A DNA stretch of 50,085 nucleotides from RGIG5579 sp045580105. GTDB taxonomy: Bacteria > Bacillota > Clostridia > Oscillospirales > SIG627. A model generated the notes under the pieces. It was not told where the DNA came from. It searched no databases and saw only the letters and a list, made by a program, of their open reading frames with translations. A program made the position numbers and the translations under genes. This document shows, piece after piece, positions 48,536 to 50,085 of this stretch. Numbering within the stretch: position 1 is the first letter of the stretch; each line of letters starts with the position of its first letter. The stretch lies in the NCBI GenBank assembly GCA_045580105.1, contig JAZNNH010000036.1, forward strand, positions 1 to 50,085, given 5' to 3'.

Positions 48536-48557
48536 TGATCGAGAATTGGTTTTCGAT

Positions 48558-48584
48558 AAAAAAAGGACACCGTTTGGTGTCCTT
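48558..48584 (-). terminator. Terminator of the lipoprotein gene
   Basis: AAGGACACC (48563-48571), GTTT, GGTGTCCTT (48576-48584); on the minus strand followed by a run of seven T. Confidence 0.87.
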
Positions 48585-48590
48585 GTTCTT

Positions 48591-49157
48591 TTAAGTGAAG
48601 AGAATGCGGACTTCTTCTCCGTGGTAAAATTCAGAGGAGATGTAGTAAAGGAAGAAGGTGTGCGAGGGCTGGGGTTCCGGCTCTTCGATTTCCGAAATCT
48701 GCAGTTCGATGATACCTCCGTCTTGGAAGACGGAAACGGGATTGGGATAAGTATATTCCCCTTTGGAAGTGATCTCCAAAAGAACGCAATAGCCCTTGGT
48801 ATCGGCAAGGATTTCTTTTTCGAGCTCGGCGGTCAAATCGGGCAGAAATTTACGGTAGGGATCCAAATCGGCTTTGGATTTGATGACGGTGGCTTTGCAG
48901 GAATCCGCCGCGGTAATCACACCGGTGTCGGAATAGGAGACCAGAAGACGGATATCGTCCAAAAGCTCATGTTCTTCGTACGGATCTTCCGGCTCGTCGG
49001 ACACCGAATCAAGGGTCTTTGTTTCTTCCATTGTTTCGCTTGTGACGGTCAAATCCTGTGTTTCGGTGTTGGGCTGCGCAGCGGAACAAGCGGTGCACAC
49101 CAAACAACTGGTTGCAAGAACAAGGATGAAAAAGGATTTTAAGAAAGTCGGCTTCAT
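48591..49157 (-). CDS. Lipoprotein of unknown function
   Basis: A 188-residue protein with a lipoprotein signal (lipobox VCTAC, Cys24). The next 45 residues are very acidic and Thr/Ser-rich (a linker). The rest is a small acidic domain with LLVSYSDTGVITAADSCKATVIKS and a beta-rich C-terminus. No family is recognised. GGAGGT stands 7 nt before the start. It is monocistronic with its own promoter and terminator. Confidence 0.85.
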   Translation of the reverse strand: MKPTFLKSFFILVLATSCLVCTACSAAQPNTETQDLTVTSETMEETKTLDSVSDEPEDPYEEHELLDDIRLLVSYSDTGVITAADSCKATVIKSKADLDPYRKFLPDLTAELEKEILADTKGYCVLLEITSKGEYTYPNPVSVFQDGGIIELQISEIEEPEPQPSHTFFLYYISSEFYHGEEVRILFT

Positions 49158-49194
49158 CTTGTTACCTCCATAAAGGACATTTGGTTTTTTCTTT

Positions 49195-49223
49195 ATTTTA
49201 GCACAAAAGCTTCTTTCTTACAA
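49195..49223 (-). promoter_or_regulatory. Promoter of the lipoprotein gene
   Basis: On the minus strand TTGTAA (49218-49223) and TAAAAT (49195-49200), 17-bp spacer. Confidence 0.65.
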
Positions 49224-49252
49224 TATAAAATGAGGAAAAATTGAAAAACCCT

Positions 49253-49280
49253 TGATTTTTACCAAAAACTGTGATAGAAT
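49253..49280 (+). promoter_or_regulatory. Promoter of rimP-nusA
   Basis: TTGATT (49253-49258) and TAGAAT (49275-49280), 16-bp spacer. Confidence 0.65.
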
Positions 49281-49306
49281 GCGTTTATAGTAATAAGATT
49301 GTATGG

Positions 49307-49331
49307 GAGTAGAGTGGTTTCCACTCTACTC
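49307..49331 (+). promoter_or_regulatory. Leader hairpin before rimP
   Basis: GAGTAGAGTGG (49307-49317), TTT, CCACTCTACTC (49321-49331): perfect 11-bp stem in the untranslated leader, not followed by a T-run, so a processing or regulatory stem rather than a terminator. Confidence 0.55.
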
Positions 49332-49367
49332 GCTTTGCTGTGTAGGACTTTTTTGTGAGGTAGTGTA

Positions 49368-49853
49368 TTGGCAGAAAAAAAAGGACGCGGCAAGATTGCC
49401 GCACAAGTAGAAGAAATCATCCGCGAGCCCGTTGAGAAGCTCGGATACCTTCTTTGGGACGTTGACTATTACAAAGAAGGTGCGGACTACAATCTTCTGG
49501 TCACCATTGAGCATTCGGATCGCTCCCGAAGCATTGATCTGGAAGATTGCGAGAAAGTTTCCCGTCTTTTGAGTCCGATTTTGGATGAAACAGATCCCAT
49601 TGAGCAAACCTATTATCTTGAGGTATCTTCTGCGGGTCTGGAGCGCGAACTGAGTCGCGCGGAACACATTTTGTACTACGTGGGAGAAACAATTTCTCTG
49701 CGTTTGTATGCCCCTGTCAACGGAAACAAGAATTTCACCGGCACCCTGCTGTCTTATGAAAACGAAGTTTTCCGCCTTCAGACGGAGGATGGAAAAGAAA
49801 GGGAATTTCCCCAAGATACGGTGGCAAAAGCCACAACCGTGTTTGAAAATTAG
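49368..49853 (+). CDS. rimP: Ribosome maturation factor RimP
   Basis: Assists 30S subunit assembly. It has 161 residues and begins with TTG at 49368, behind GTGAGGT. Family blocks are present: EKLGYLLWDVDYYKEG, DLEDCEKVSRLLSPILD, YYLEVSSAGLERELS and the C-terminal SH3-like GTLLSYENEVFRL. nusA follows 29 bp later, the standard rimP-nusA order in Firmicutes. Confidence 0.96.
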   Translation: MAEKKGRGKIAAQVEEIIREPVEKLGYLLWDVDYYKEGADYNLLVTIEHSDRSRSIDLEDCEKVSRLLSPILDETDPIEQTYYLEVSSAGLERELSRAEHILYYVGETISLRLYAPVNGNKNFTGTLLSYENEVFRLQTEDGKEREFPQDTVAKATTVFEN

Positions 49854-49882
49854 TAAGGTTTTAAATTCGAAAGGACGATACC

Positions 49883-50085
49883 ATGAACAACGATTTTTTT
49901 GATGCGCTGGAAGCTCTGGAAAGAGAAAAAGGAATCCCGAAGGAATTTATGTTGGAACGGGTGGAGGCCGCCCTTCTGACCGGCTATAAAAAAGAAAACA
50001 ACAACGAATCCAACGTTCGCGTTGTCATCGATCCGGTGAAACGCAACGTCAAAATGTACCGTTTGATGACCGTTGTGGAAGAGGT
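49883..50085 (+). CDS. nusA: Transcription factor NusA, N-terminal fragment
   Basis: The first 67 codons; the rest lies beyond the right edge. It begins MNNDFFDALEALEREKGIPK and continues with VEAALLTGYKK and NVRVVIDP, the RNA-polymerase-binding N-terminal domain of NusA. GAAAGGA is 7 nt before the ATG. NusA controls pausing, termination and antitermination. Confidence 0.95.
   Translation, partial: MNNDFFDALEALEREKGIPKEFMLERVEAALLTGYKKENNNESNVRVVIDPVKRNVKMYRLMTVVEE

Overview
The window is about 50 kb of a Gram-positive bacterial chromosome, most likely from the class Clostridia. The evidence is two sortases, an LCP protein, a BY-kinase/PHP-phosphatase pair, ribonuclease M5, a T-box in front of thrS, a CIRCE element in front of groESL and consensus housekeeping promoters. 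Base composition looks close to balanced, except for one clearly AT-richer cassette (about 45.7-48.3 kb). No rRNA, transposase, integrase or CRISPR array was found. The genus cannot be resolved from the sequence alone.

Layout. (1) 0-8 kb, minus strand: a partial SigH-like sigma factor, a class B sortase with a very long cytoplasmic N-terminus, a Rad3/DinG-type helicase, a small unknown protein, engB and lon. (2) 8-10 kb, plus: a degenerate histidine-kinase-like protein and pfkA. (3) 10-21.8 kb, plus: an envelope region with a NahK-like sugar kinase, a Wzz/CpsC-CpsD-CpsB polysaccharide control module, an exported protein of unknown function, a class D sortase, an unknown membrane protein, a gamma-carbonic-anhydrase-like protein, rlmA, a degenerate LCP protein, a YfhO-family membrane protein and a TtcA-like tRNA thiolase. 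(4) 21.8-27 kb: CIRCE-groES-groEL, uppP on the minus strand, and T-box-thrS. (5) 27-30.6 kb: a three-gene unit of a DUF1538 membrane protein, a tandem PII-like protein and an ion-transporter-superfamily permease. (6) 30.7-36 kb, minus: a small P-loop kinase, tRNA-Trp, a CAU tRNA, and an operon that starts with an apparently leaderless gene and continues through a lipoprotein cyclophilin, a cytoplasmic cyclophilin, ribF and a DacA-like protein that has lost all three active-site motifs. (7) 36-45.5 kb, plus: potA-potB-potCD for polyamine uptake, alaS, a HIT protein, holA, rnmV, a small membrane protein and tRNA-Pro. (8) 45.5-48.5 kb: an AT-rich AraC/MATE cassette bracketed by imperfect direct repeats and arrays of short hairpins. 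(9) 48.5-50 kb: a lipoprotein on the minus strand and the start of rimP-nusA.

Points that stand out are the D,D-carboxypeptidase-like protein with Ala, Asn and Ala-Ala in place of the catalytic SxxK, SxN and KTG residues plus a 175-residue basic tail; the DUF1538/tandem-PII/permease operon; the repeat-flanked AraC/MATE cassette; the leaderless start at 35920; a tRNA promoter whose -35 box lies inside the terminator of the preceding operon; and several degenerate enzymes (LCP, histidine kinase, helicase N-domain). All functional statements rest on motif recognition by eye; no database search was run.
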